A stretch of DNA of 64,000 nt from Terrirubrum flagellatum (GTDB lineage Bacteria; Pseudomonadota; Alphaproteobacteria; Rhizobiales; Beijerinckiaceae). The notes under the pieces were generated by a model. That model did no database searches, was not told where the DNA came from, and was given only the letters and a program-made list of their open reading frames with translations. Positions 10,519 through 19,355 of this stretch are shown here, one piece after another; position 1 is the first letter of the stretch; every line of letters begins with the position of its first letter. The position numbers and the translations under genes were made by a program. The stretch lies in assembly GCF_022059845.1 (NCBI RefSeq), contig NZ_CP091851.1:3410001-3474000 (forward strand). The letters are read 5' to 3'.

Positions 10519-11738
10519 AGATCGTCGACATCAAGACTTTCCTCATGCAGGCTGGCGCGCCCAGCCTCAAAAGCTGGGCGTCTGACGGGTCATTTGGCGT
10601 TCAGCAATTCTCGAAGAATTTGACGGGCAGCCGCAACTGGTTGTTCGTGAAGGTCGTCACCGATGAAGGCATCGTCGGCATTGGCGAATGCTCGGGATGG
10701 CCGCGCGTCATCCGCTCAGCGGTCGAAGACTTGAGAGGTCTCTTGATCGGCGAAGACCCGATGCATATCGAGCGCCTGTGGCAGAAGATGCAGATCGCCA
10801 CGATGGGGCACGGAATGACCGGCGTCGTGGGCGCCGGCGCCATGACCGGCATCGACATGGCGCTCTGGGACATCAAGGGCAAGGCGCTGAACACGCCGGT
10901 CTGGAACCTGCTTGGCGGCAAGGTGCGGGATCGCATCCGCCTCTACGGCCATGCGAACACGCCGGAGACTGCGATTTCATTGAAAGAGCGCGGCTTCACG
11001 GCGCTGAAGTGTGGCGGCGTCTCCGATCCCGTTTCCAAGGTCGCGGCGCTGCGCGAAGCCGTTGGCGCGGAGATGGATATCGCCATCGATCTGCACGGCC
11101 CGCCATGGCTCACGCCCGCCGACGCGGCTGAAGTGTGCCGCGCGCTGGAGCCGTTCGACATGATGTGGGTGGAAGATCCGATCGCGCCGGACAATCTCGC
11201 GGGCTATCGGCGTATTCGCGAACGCTCTTCCGTGCCGCTTGCCGCTGGCGAGCGTATGGCGACCATCTTCGGCGAGCGCGAACTGATTGAAGACGAACTG
11301 ATCGATGTGGTTCAGCCTGATACGGGGCGCGCCGGCGGCATCACGCAGATGAAGAAGATCGCCGCGATGGCCGAAGCGCATCACATCATGCTGGCGCCGC
11401 ACTCGGGCTCACTGGGACCGGTGGCGGAATACGCCGCGCTCCACATTCTTGCGAGCGTTCCCAACGGTCTCATCCTCGAACGCATCGAGGACGATTGGGA
11501 TGGGCGCGCCAAAACAGTGATTCCGCATCCCAAATCCAAGAACGGCTACATCGACGTTCCCGATGCTCCTGGCCTTGGCGTCGACATCGACGAGGATTTC
11601 ATCGCGCAATGGCCGAGCGAGATGAACGTCTCCATCCCGGTCACGGAAGGCTCCGGCTCTTATGCCGAAGGCACGTTCAAGGAACATGTTTACGTCCAGA
11701 CGCGCTGGCGCCGGGGCGCTTACTTCAAGAAGCGCTGA
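10515..11738 (+). CDS. Enolase-superfamily acid-sugar dehydratase, galactonate/mannonate dehydratase-like
   Basis: The 407-residue protein has the mandelate racemase/muconate-lactonising fold: capping domain to about residue 125, then a barrel. Barrel residues seen are K165 (LKCGG), D192-L-H194, E220 in VEDP, E246 in AAGER, D269 in QPDT and H296 in APHS. The D-x-H motif at the end of the third strand is typical of D-galactonate/D-mannonate dehydratases, where Asp binds Mg2+ and His is the acid. The second Lys of the classical K-x-K is Gly here. It overlaps the ATPase gene by 4 nt, so it is made with the importer and presumably dehydrates the imported acid sugar. Exact substrate unknown. Confidence 0.75.
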
Positions 11739-11767
11739 CGGGCCGCGGAGAAACACGAGGATCGCCC

Positions 11768-12961
11768 ATGAAGATTGAGAGGCTGCGCGCTTTCATGTCG
11801 CGAGACAAGGATCGGCCGCGCGTTCTTGTCGCGATCGACACCGACGATGGACTGACCGGCTGGGGCGAGTGCTACAATCACGGCCCCGACAAGGCGCTTA
11901 TCCCGCTGCTCGACTATCTCTTCGGCTTCATCAAGGGGCATGATCCCCGGCGGATCGAATATCTCATCCATTACCTTATGCAGCAAACGCGCTTTCCTCC
12001 GGGCGCGCTCGGGCTCGCGGCGATCTCAGCGATCGATCACTGCCTCTGGGACATTTCAGCGAAGGCCGTGAATCTTCCGGTCTATATGCTGCTTGGCGGC
12101 CATGCGCGCGATCGCATCCGCGTCTATGCCGGCGTCTACACCGCGCCCGATCCGCTGGCGGCGAAAGACGAACTCGACAAGTTGAACGAAGACTGGGGCC
12201 TGACGGCTTTCAAGCTGTCGCCCTATCGCATCGACATGCATCGTCATCGCTGGGGCGAGGTGGTGCGCACGAGCGCGGAATATTTCCGGCAACTGCGCGA
12301 AACGGTGCGCAGCGACTACGATATCGCGTTCGACGCGCATGCGAAAATCTTCGAGCCCGCGCAGGCGATGCAACTCGGCAATGCGCTGGCGCCCTATGAT
12401 CCGCTGTTCTTCGAAGAGCCGATCAGGCCCGAGAATTTCGAGGCCTGGGGCGAACTGAAGCGCGGGCTCAACTGTACGCTCGCGACCGGCGAGTCGCTTT
12501 ATTCTCGATTTGAATTTCTTCGCCTGCTGCAGGCGCGCGGCTGCGACATCGTGCAGCCCGACATCTGCGTCGTCGGCGGCGTGCTCGAAATGCAGAAGAT
12601 CGCGGCGCTGGCGGAAGCGCATTTCGTGACGATCGCGCCGCATAACCCGATGGGGCCGCTTGCGACCGCCATCAATGTGCATTTCTCGGCCGCGCAGACC
12701 AACTTCAAGATTCTCGAATATCGTCTGCCGCGCGGACCCGGATACGTCTTCGGCGGCACGGGAAAGGAGACCGCCAAACCGTCAGACGGCGCGTGGTATG
12801 TGAAGGACCCCTACCTGCCGAAGGATGGTTATCTCGAACTGCGCCCCGACCGTCCGGGCTGGGGTGTCGAAATCAACGAAGAAATCCTTGGCAAGGAGGA
12901 TTACGTCCATTGGGAGCGAAAGGTGCCGGTGAAGCCTGACGGATCGACTGGCTACTGCTGA
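11768..12961 (+). CDS. Second enolase-superfamily acid-sugar dehydratase, galactonate dehydratase-like
   Basis: ATG 11768 (397 residues) has an ACGAGGA ribosome site; codons upstream in the same frame overlap the previous gene. Catalytic residues by eye: K149 in FKLSP, D189-A-H191, E216 in FFEEP, E242 in ATGES, D264 in QPDI and H292 in APHNPMGP. The last motif is closer to D-galactonate dehydratase than that of the preceding paralogue. The two neighbours share fold and motif order but differ widely elsewhere, so they probably handle different epimers or successive intermediates. The gene ends the import operon and its last 10 nt overlap the convergent ChaC gene. Confidence 0.76.
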   Translation: MKIERLRAFMSRDKDRPRVLVAIDTDDGLTGWGECYNHGPDKALIPLLDYLFGFIKGHDPRRIEYLIHYLMQQTRFPPGALGLAAISAIDHCLWDISAKAVNLPVYMLLGGHARDRIRVYAGVYTAPDPLAAKDELDKLNEDWGLTAFKLSPYRIDMHRHRWGEVVRTSAEYFRQLRETVRSDYDIAFDAHAKIFEPAQAMQLGNALAPYDPLFFEEPIRPENFEAWGELKRGLNCTLATGESLYSRFEFLRLLQARGCDIVQPDICVVGGVLEMQKIAALAEAHFVTIAPHNPMGPLATAINVHFSAAQTNFKILEYRLPRGPGYVFGGTGKETAKPSDGAWYVKDPYLPKDGYLELRPDRPGWGVEINEEILGKEDYVHWERKVPVKPDGSTGYC

Positions 12962-13717
12962 GGCGTGATCGCCGCCTGCGTGCTGGATTTCAGCATGGCG
13001 GGCGGCGCGGAATTCTGTGCGCTGCGCGGCACGCGGCGATGGATCCGCTCAAGGCTTTCGTCGCGAAAGCCTAACGCTTCGAGATGCTCGACAGTCTCGT
13101 GGAGATATTCAGCGCAACTCCCGAGAGGGCCGCGCGCCGTCGCGATGTGGTGGACGATCTGATCGAGCGGCAGCGCGCCGGCGAAACGCGAATGGCGCCG
13201 GTTCGCGACGAATGTCACCGCCTTCACCGCGCCGTCGTCGGTGTGCGCGTCGAGCCAGCGCGCCTCATAGGAGCCGCTGAGCATCTCGCGACGCCATAGA
13301 ATCAGAAGCTCGTGTTCGGCTTCATCAGCGTCGAGGCGAAAGGCGAGCCCGCGGCAGCAGCCGCCGCGATCAAGCGCCAGCATCAGGCCGGGATGGTCGG
13401 GCGCGCCCGCGACCGCCCTTCATCCACAGGCAAAAACGCCTATGCCACCCGCGCACAACCGCGACCTTCTGTTCTGCAAAGTGGAACGCCGGATTCCACA
13501 TCAGCGAGCCATAGCCGAAGACCCAGATGTCGCCTTTCGGCCGCCCGGCGAGCGCCCGACGCAGGCAGTGCTCGATCTCTTCGTCGCTGCGGATCTGGTG
13601 GCCGGGCGGAGCGTTGGCGCGAAGCTCGGCGAGATGGGAGCCGTCGCTCAGCCTTTCACGCGTGATGCGATGCCGGCGATCCTGAGATGGCGACGTCGCG
13701 TCGCCCGACTGAGTCAT
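12952..13717 (-). pseudogene. chaC: ChaC-type gamma-glutamylcyclotransferase, interrupted by a frameshift
   Basis: Two overlapping leftward frames encode the two halves of one protein. The first (from ATG 13717) carries the family opening VFGYGSLMWNP and WHRRFCLWMKGGRGR; the second continues with LMLALDRGGCCRGLAFRL through to the stop at 12952. Removing one G from the GGG that corresponds to 13406-13408 restores GGRGAPDHPGLMLALDRG and a continuous protein of about 254 residues. ChaC enzymes cleave glutathione to 5-oxoproline and Cys-Gly in the cytoplasm. The lesion is a single base in a short G run within a very GC-rich patch, so it may be a real inactivation or a sequence error. Transcription is convergent with the upstream dehydratase. 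Confidence 0.85.
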
Positions 13718-13872
13718 CTTCGCCTTCTTCTCGGCCCCGCCATATCGCCCTGACTGTATCCGGCAGCCGGTCGCGCGGGAGCGTCACTCAACCCGTCGAT
13801 CGACGATAGACCCAACCCGGCGCGAAGGAGAAGAATATTTTACAGCGGCACGGCCGCCTGCGGCGTTTCGCC

Positions 13873-14355
13873 CTATCGCGCGAGCGCCAGCGCCGCGACG
13901 TAGAGGCCGATCGCAAAAATCGTGTGCGAGACCACGTTCAGGATGCGGATCTGCATCGCATTAGGGCGCTTCGAGGCCGCCCAGCCCGCGCCCATGCCGG
14001 GTTGGAGCAGAAACCAGCCGAAGCCGACGGTCACCCATCCGACCGCAAGAGCCAGCGGAAAGGTCGGCGAAGCCGCCCACCCTGCGCCGCCGATCAGCAG
14101 GGCAGCCGCCGCAAAAGCGACGCCGACGAGATAATGCGCGGCCCAACCGATGGCGAGTTCGTTCGCCCATGGGGGCGCCTTGCCGATATCATCGTGAAAG
14201 ACCTTGCCTGTGGTCAGGTTCGCGAACCAGCGGCCGACAAGCCCCCAGTTCGGCGGAGGCAGGCCCGCGAACCGGGCAAGAGCCTGCGCCCAGAGATCGG
14301 TCAGGCCAGTCGCGACAATTCCCATGACGATGGAGCGGAGAATAAAGCTCGACAC
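13873..14355 (-). CDS. DUF2938 integral membrane protein
   Basis: This 160-residue protein has about four hydrophobic segments (near residues 7-25, 72-90, 97-117 and 138-158) and matches the DUF2938 family by its opening region, GIVATGLTDLWAQAL, and the conserved NWGLVGRWFANLTTGK block. The family has no assigned biochemical role. It stands alone on the minus strand, with 155 nt to the ChaC gene and a divergent 171-nt gap to the FAD-linked oxidase gene, so it is probably monocistronic. Confidence 0.78.
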   Translation of the reverse strand: MSSFILRSIVMGIVATGLTDLWAQALARFAGLPPPNWGLVGRWFANLTTGKVFHDDIGKAPPWANELAIGWAAHYLVGVAFAAAALLIGGAGWAASPTFPLALAVGWVTVGFGWFLLQPGMGAGWAASKRPNAMQIRILNVVSHTIFAIGLYVAALALAR

Positions 14356-14395
14356 GGGACCTCCTCACATATGCGCCCGGAGCGCTTGTCTCTTG

Positions 14396-14419
14396 TGAAT
14401 AGGCGTCGACGGCTATTCA
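14396..14419. promoter_or_regulatory. 24-bp near-perfect palindrome, candidate operator
   Basis: Arms TGAATAG (14396-14402) and CTATTCA (14413-14419) flank the 8-nt palindrome CGTCGACG; only the two G bases at 14403 and 14412 break the symmetry (22 of 24 positions). It sits in the divergent gap between the DUF2938 gene and the FAD-linked oxidase gene, about 107 nt before the latter. No regulator is adjacent. Confidence 0.5.
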
Positions 14420-14526
14420 AGGCGCATCCGTTGCTTGTCCACGCCTCCGACTGCAACGCGGGGCCTGCTCCGGGTTGCATTCCTCCGGCTTTGCTGCCTG
14501 TATCGCAGCGCAAAAGGAGTTTCGAA

Positions 14527-15909
14527 ATGGCGACGAGCATGCCGGCCAGGGCGACAGGCGCAACGGGCCGCTATGACATCGAAGGCTTCATCAAGGATAT
14601 CGGCGATACGCCCGTCATCACCGACCCGATGACCATTCGTCGCCGCTCGCGCGACTTCTTCTGGTATAGCCCTATCCTCAACGCCGAACTGCATGGCAAG
14701 ACGGCCGACATCGTCGCAGCGCCCCGCGATGAAGCCGACATCATCAGGATCGCGGCCTCCTGCGCCAGGCGGCGCATTCCGCTCTGTGTGCGCGCCGGCG
14801 GCACTGGCAATTATGGGCAGATGGTGCCGCTCGAAGGCGGCGTGCTTCTCGACATCAACGCGCTCAATCGCATCGAATGGCACAAGCCCGGCATTGTGCG
14901 GGCGCAGGCCGGCGCGCGCATGCATGAAATGGACGCGGAGCTGAGACCGGCCGGTTGGGAGCTGCGCATGCATCCCTCGACCAAGCGCATGGCGACGATC
15001 GGCGGCTTCGTGTCCGGCGGCTCCGGCGGCATTGGCTCGGTGACCTATGGCGGCCTGCGCGAGCCCGGCAACATCATCGCGGCGCGCGTGGTGACGCTCG
15101 AAGACGAGCCGCGCGTGCTCGAACTGCGTCGCGACGAAGTGCTCAAGATCAATCGCACCTATGGCACGACGGGCATCGTCACCGCGGTCGAGATGCCGCT
15201 GGCGCCGGCATGGCCATGGATCGACGTGGTCGTGGCGTTCGACGATTTCTCCGAGGCGATGCGGATCGGTCAGGCGATCGCGAACGCTGATGGCATCATC
15301 AAGAAGCTGATCACGCCGATGGCGTGGCCCATTCCGCAGCATTTCGGGCCAATGACCGCGTATTGCCCTGAAGGCAAGGCGGTGATCTTCGCGATGATCG
15401 CGGAGCCTTCGATGGAAAGCTTCCGGATGGTGGTGAGAAACGCTGGCGAGGTCACCTACGAAAAGCCGAACGACGAGTCGCCGGAGGAGACGCCGCTCTA
15501 CGAATATACCTGGAACCACACCACGCTGCAGTGGCTGAAGCAGGATCGCACGATCACCTACCTGCAATGCCTCTATCCCGCCGACAGGCTGCTCGAATCC
15601 GTCAAAGAGATGCAGGAGATGTTCCCGGACGAGGTTCTGCCGCACACCGAGTTCATGCGCTTCAACGGCCGCATCACCTGCAGCGCGCTGCCGATCGTTC
15701 GCTACACCACGGCGGAACGTCTGAACGAAATTATTGCACTGCATGAGAAGCATGGCGTGTTCATCGCCAATCCGCATGTCTATACGCTTGAGGATGGCAC
15801 GCGGCACAAGAAAACCGACGCCGATCAGCTCGGATTCAAAGCCGAAGTCGATCCCTACGGCCTGCTCAATCCCGGCAAGATGAGGACCTACGTTCCCGTC
15901 AGGCAGTAA
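14527..15909 (+). CDS. FAD-linked oxidase (PCMH-type), D-2-hydroxyacid dehydrogenase-like
   Basis: ATG 14527 (460 residues) follows AAAAGGAG at a good distance; the open frame extends upstream but across a gene-free region. The N-terminal half is a vanillyl-alcohol-oxidase/PCMH FAD domain with VRAGGTGNYGQMVPLEGG, the glycine-rich GGFVSGGSGGIGSVTYGG and NRTYGTTGIVTAVE; the C-terminal part ends in DPYGLLNPGKM, a family-typical tail. Such enzymes oxidise a hydroxyacid or alcohol with bound FAD. It is followed 55 nt later by a creatininase-family hydrolase, with which it likely forms a two-step catabolic unit. Substrate unknown. Confidence 0.78.
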   Translation: MATSMPARATGATGRYDIEGFIKDIGDTPVITDPMTIRRRSRDFFWYSPILNAELHGKTADIVAAPRDEADIIRIAASCARRRIPLCVRAGGTGNYGQMVPLEGGVLLDINALNRIEWHKPGIVRAQAGARMHEMDAELRPAGWELRMHPSTKRMATIGGFVSGGSGGIGSVTYGGLREPGNIIAARVVTLEDEPRVLELRRDEVLKINRTYGTTGIVTAVEMPLAPAWPWIDVVVAFDDFSEAMRIGQAIANADGIIKKLITPMAWPIPQHFGPMTAYCPEGKAVIFAMIAEPSMESFRMVVRNAGEVTYEKPNDESPEETPLYEYTWNHTTLQWLKQDRTITYLQCLYPADRLLESVKEMQEMFPDEVLPHTEFMRFNGRITCSALPIVRYTTAERLNEIIALHEKHGVFIANPHVYTLEDGTRHKKTDADQLGFKAEVDPYGLLNPGKMRTYVPVRQ

Positions 15910-15964
15910 CACGACCGGCGCATCGCGCGCCAGCGATCATTCAGAGAACAATTCCGGAGTCCGC

Positions 15965-16753
15965 GTGCGCAAGCATTACTGGTCCGACCTCACCACCGAA
16001 GAGTTCAAGGGGCTCGATCCCGAGAAGGTGATCGCGATCCTTCCGATCGGCGCCACTGAGCAGCATGGACCGCATCTCGCGGTTTCCGTCGACACCGACA
16101 TCAACAACGGCATGATCGCGGAGACGCTGAAAATCCTGCCGGACGATCTCTCGATCCTGATCCTGCCGACGCAGGCAATCGGCAAATCAAACGAGCATAT
16201 ACGCTCGCCGGGAACGATCACCTTCTCAGCTGAAACGGCGCTGCGCGCCTGGGTCGAGATTGGCGAATGCGTTCATCGCGCCGGTCTGCGCAAGCTGATC
16301 ATGGTCAATTCGCATGGCGGCAATGTCGATCTCATCAGCATCGTGTGTCGTGAGCTGCGCGTGCGCTGCCAGATGCTTGCAGTCGCCTGCAACTGGGGAC
16401 GGCTTGGCAGCCCGGCCGGGCTCTACACCGATCTTGAATCAGCGGTCGGCATCCATGCGGGCGACAATGAGACCTCGATGATGCTGCATTTCCGGCCGGA
16501 CCGCGTCCGCATGGAGAAGGCGAAGAATTTCGCGCCGAGCACCATTAAGATTTCGAAAGAGTTCGACCTTTTGCGGCCGACCGGCTTCAACGCGTTTGGC
16601 TGGATCGCGCAGGATATCCATCCCGATGGCGCAGCAGGCGACGCATCGGTCGCCACGGCGGAAAAAGGGCGCGTCACAGCCGAATATCGCGCGCAGCAAT
16701 TCATCAAACTGCTGCGCGACGTGACATGTTTCTCGCTCAGCAGGCTGGCTTGA
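15965..16753 (+). CDS. Creatininase-family amidohydrolase
   Basis: The 262-residue protein starts at GTG 15965 with CGGAG just upstream. The family metal-binding sequence ATEQHGPHLAVSVD supplies E32, H34 and D43; further ligands lie in VNSHGGN and in GDNETS. Members open cyclic or linear C-N bonds (creatinine, or substrates in formamide and cofactor pathways) with one or two divalent metals. Length fits creatininase (about 260). It is second in an operon after the FAD-linked oxidase and convergent with the aldo/keto reductase, leaving a 16-nt gap. True creatinine hydrolysis is not indicated by neighbours, since no creatinase is present. Confidence 0.8.
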   Translation: MRKHYWSDLTTEEFKGLDPEKVIAILPIGATEQHGPHLAVSVDTDINNGMIAETLKILPDDLSILILPTQAIGKSNEHIRSPGTITFSAETALRAWVEIGECVHRAGLRKLIMVNSHGGNVDLISIVCRELRVRCQMLAVACNWGRLGSPAGLYTDLESAVGIHAGDNETSMMLHFRPDRVRMEKAKNFAPSTIKISKEFDLLRPTGFNAFGWIAQDIHPDGAAGDASVATAEKGRVTAEYRAQQFIKLLRDVTCFSLSRLA

Positions 16754-16769
16754 TCGCCCGGCCGTCGGA

Positions 16770-17801
16770 TCAGACCGGCGGGGGGTTGCGATCAGGAGAG
16801 GTGCGCCGCTGATGCCAGTAGGGATAGGCTGGCGGCCGCGCGCTGACCTCATCAAGCCTGCGCACCTGATCAGCCGTCAGTTTGAATTCCGCCGCCTTGA
16901 GATTGTCGCGCAGTTGATCCTCGTTTCGCGCGCCAATGATGACGCTCGCCACGGACGGGCGGTTGATCACCCAGTTCAGCGCCACTTGTGACACGCTGCG
17001 CCCGACTTCGGCAGCGATCGCCTCCAGCGCGTCGATCAAATCGTAGAATTGCTCGCGCGGCAGCTCAGGTCCGTGTGAGCCCTGTTGCGCGAACCGCGTT
17101 CCTTCGGGCGCGGGCTTGTTGCGGCCCATCTTGCCCGTAAGCGTGCCGCCCGAGAGCGGGCTCCACACCAGCGCCCCCACCTTCTGGTCCAAGGCCAGCG
17201 GCATCAGCTCCCACTCATAGTCGCGCGCCGCGAGCGAATAATAGATCTGATGCGCGACATGGCGGTTCCAGCCATAGCGATCGGCAACCGCAAGCGACTT
17301 CATGAGCTGCCAGCCGGAGAAGTTCGAGCAGCCGACATAACGGACCTTGCCTGATGTCACGAGATCGTCCAGCGCGCGCACCGTTTCCTCGATCGGCGTC
17401 AGCGCATCAAAACCATGCATCTGATAGAGGTCGATATAGTCCGTCCCCAATCTCTTCAGGCTCGCTTCGCAGGCGCGGATCAGCCGATGCCGCGACGAGC
17501 CGATATCGTTCGGGCCCGACCCGAGCCGGAATGTCGACTTCGTCGAGATGAGAAGCTGATCACGACGGCCGGCGATCGCCTTGCCGAGAATCTCTTCCGC
17601 CATGCCCGCGGAGTAGGAGTCAGCGCTATCGAAGAAGTTGCAGCCGGCCTCAAGGCAGACATCGACCAGCCGCGTCGCCTCCTTCACGTCTGATGCGCCC
17701 CAGGCGCGAAGGAACTCGCTCCCCCCGCCGAAGGTGGCCGTTCCAAAACTCAGCACCGGGACGCTGAAACCCGTCCCGCCGAGAAGCCGCTGCTCCATCA
17801 C
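16770..17801 (-). CDS. Aldo/keto reductase
   Basis: The 343-residue protein contains the complete catalytic tetrad of the family: D58 and Y63 in FFDSADSYSAG, K88 in LLISTKS and H129 in YQMHGFD. It should reduce an aldehyde or ketone using NADPH. Blocks such as VRYVGCSNFSGWQLMK and the C-terminal RPSVASVIIGARNEDQL place it with AKR12-like/YajO-type bacterial enzymes. It lies alone on the minus strand between convergent and divergent neighbours. Physiological substrate not deducible. Confidence 0.88.
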   Translation of the reverse strand: MMEQRLLGGTGFSVPVLSFGTATFGGGSEFLRAWGASDVKEATRLVDVCLEAGCNFFDSADSYSAGMAEEILGKAIAGRRDQLLISTKSTFRLGSGPNDIGSSRHRLIRACEASLKRLGTDYIDLYQMHGFDALTPIEETVRALDDLVTSGKVRYVGCSNFSGWQLMKSLAVADRYGWNRHVAHQIYYSLAARDYEWELMPLALDQKVGALVWSPLSGGTLTGKMGRNKPAPEGTRFAQQGSHGPELPREQFYDLIDALEAIAAEVGRSVSQVALNWVINRPSVASVIIGARNEDQLRDNLKAAEFKLTADQVRRLDEVSARPPAYPYWHQRRTSPDRNPPPV

Positions 17802-17956
17802 TTGCTCTCCATATCAGCCGTTTCGACAGGCCGTGCATTTCCGGCTCAGCGCCGTCAACTTCGCTTGCCACATCCAGATTTAGGATATTGAATACGGTTT
17901 GCCAGCCGTCCTTTCGCACGATCGAGGAAACAGGCCGGCGCGCCAGCGGGGGATTC

Positions 17957-19339
17957 ATGGCGGCCATCGACAACGTGCTCAATCATATTGACGCTCATCT
18001 CGACCAGTCGCTCGAGCGATTGTTCTCGCTTCTGCGCATTCCCTCGGTGTCGACTGACTCGGCCTATGCAGCCGACGTGCGCCGCGCCGCGGAATTCGTG
18101 GCCGAAGATGTCAGCGGCATCGGGTTCGAGGCGAAAATTCACGATACGCCGGGCCATCCTGTCGTGGTCGGCCACGCCAAAGGCGGGAAGAAGCCGCATA
18201 TCCTTTTCTACGGACATTATGACGTTCAGCCTGTCGACCCGCTGCATCTCTGGGAATTTCCGCCGTTCGAGCCAAAGCTCGTCGATCTTGAGCCCGGGCG
18301 AAAAGTGATCCGGGCGCGCGGCGCCTGCGACGACAAGGGCCAGATGATGACCTTCATCGAGGCCTGTCGCGCCTGGAAAGCGGCGACCGGCGAACTGCCC
18401 ATCGACATCTCGCTGCTGCTTGAAGGCGAGGAGGAGAATGGTTCGGAAAGCCTGCCTGGCGTCATCAAGGCGAACCGCAAAGCGCTCAAGGCCGATCACG
18501 CCTTCATCTGCGACACCGGCCAATGGGATCGCGACACGCCGGCGATCACCATCACGCTTCGCGGCATGTTCCATGAAGAGATCATCGTTCGCACCGCCGA
18601 TCGCGATCTCCATTCCGGCAGTTTCGGCGGCGCGGCGAACAACGCCATCCGCGTGCTCTCGCGCGTCGTCGCCGATCTGCATGATGAGGACGGGCGGATT
18701 GGCATCCCCGGCTTCTACAAGGGCGTGAAGGAATTGCCGAAGCCGATCTACAATGACTGGAAGAAGCTCAACCTTACGGCGAAGAAGCTGCTCGGCCCGA
18801 TCGGTCTCTCCATTCCCGCCGGCGAGAAAGACCGCATGGTGATCGAACAGATCGCCTCGCGCCCGACTTGCGACGTGAACGGCGTCTGGGCTGGCTATCA
18901 GGGCGAAGGCGTGAAAACCGTCATTCCGAACGAGGCTCACGCCAAGGTCTCTTTCCGCCTTGCCGCGGGACAAGACCCTGAGAATATCCAGAAGCTGTTC
19001 CGCAAATTCGTGACGAAGCGCATTCCGAAAGATTGCTCCGTGGAATTCGTCAATACGAAATGGACGACGCCGGCGAATGTGCCATGGGATTCCGATCTCG
19101 TCGTCAAGGCGCGCGATGCGCTCACGACGGAATGGAACAGGAAGGCCGTGCTCATGGGACAGGGCGGATCGATTCCGATCGTGAAGGATTTCAAGGAAAC
19201 GCTTGGGCTCGAGCCCCTGCTGATCGGATTCGCTCTCAAAGACGACCGCGTCCACGCGCCGAACGAGAAATACGATCTCTCGTCATTCCATAAAGGCATC
19301 CGAAGCTGGGCGCGCATTCTCGGCGCCATGGCGAAATAA
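17957..19339 (+). CDS. M20 metallopeptidase (dipeptidase-like)
   Basis: ATG 17957 (460 residues) follows a GGGGG-rich ribosome site; the frame is open 69 nt further upstream without signals. Zinc ligands and catalytic residues are visible: H87 and D89 in FYGHYDVQPVDP, D125 in CDDKG, E158/E159 in LEGEEENGS, D186 in ICDTG and the late His in VHAPNEKYD. The lid domain shows RTADRDLHSGSFGG. This pattern fits carnosine-dipeptidase/CPG2-like enzymes that hydrolyse small peptides. It is followed 16 nt later by a family-5 binding protein, so it probably digests an imported peptide. A close paralogue lies on the opposite strand at 20967-22355. Confidence 0.86.
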   Translation: MAAIDNVLNHIDAHLDQSLERLFSLLRIPSVSTDSAYAADVRRAAEFVAEDVSGIGFEAKIHDTPGHPVVVGHAKGGKKPHILFYGHYDVQPVDPLHLWEFPPFEPKLVDLEPGRKVIRARGACDDKGQMMTFIEACRAWKAATGELPIDISLLLEGEEENGSESLPGVIKANRKALKADHAFICDTGQWDRDTPAITITLRGMFHEEIIVRTADRDLHSGSFGGAANNAIRVLSRVVADLHDEDGRIGIPGFYKGVKELPKPIYNDWKKLNLTAKKLLGPIGLSIPAGEKDRMVIEQIASRPTCDVNGVWAGYQGEGVKTVIPNEAHAKVSFRLAAGQDPENIQKLFRKFVTKRIPKDCSVEFVNTKWTTPANVPWDSDLVVKARDALTTEWNRKAVLMGQGGSIPIVKDFKETLGLEPLLIGFALKDDRVHAPNEKYDLSSFHKGIRSWARILGAMAK

Positions 19340-19355
19340 GAAGGGGAGGACAAGC

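Noticed and set aside
13794-13805. 12-bp palindrome CGTCGATCGACG between chaC and the DUF2938 gene
   Set aside because: Made of CG/GATC-type repeats common in this GC-rich DNA; no supporting promoter or second copy.
14413-15912. 499-residue open frame antisense to the FAD-linked oxidase
   Set aside because: Arg/His-rich translation with no family motif, no ribosome site, fully opposite a convincing gene; a codon-bias shadow.
17855-19255. 466-residue open frame antisense to the first M20 peptidase
   Set aside because: Same shadow character; the sense strand carries all M20 motifs.
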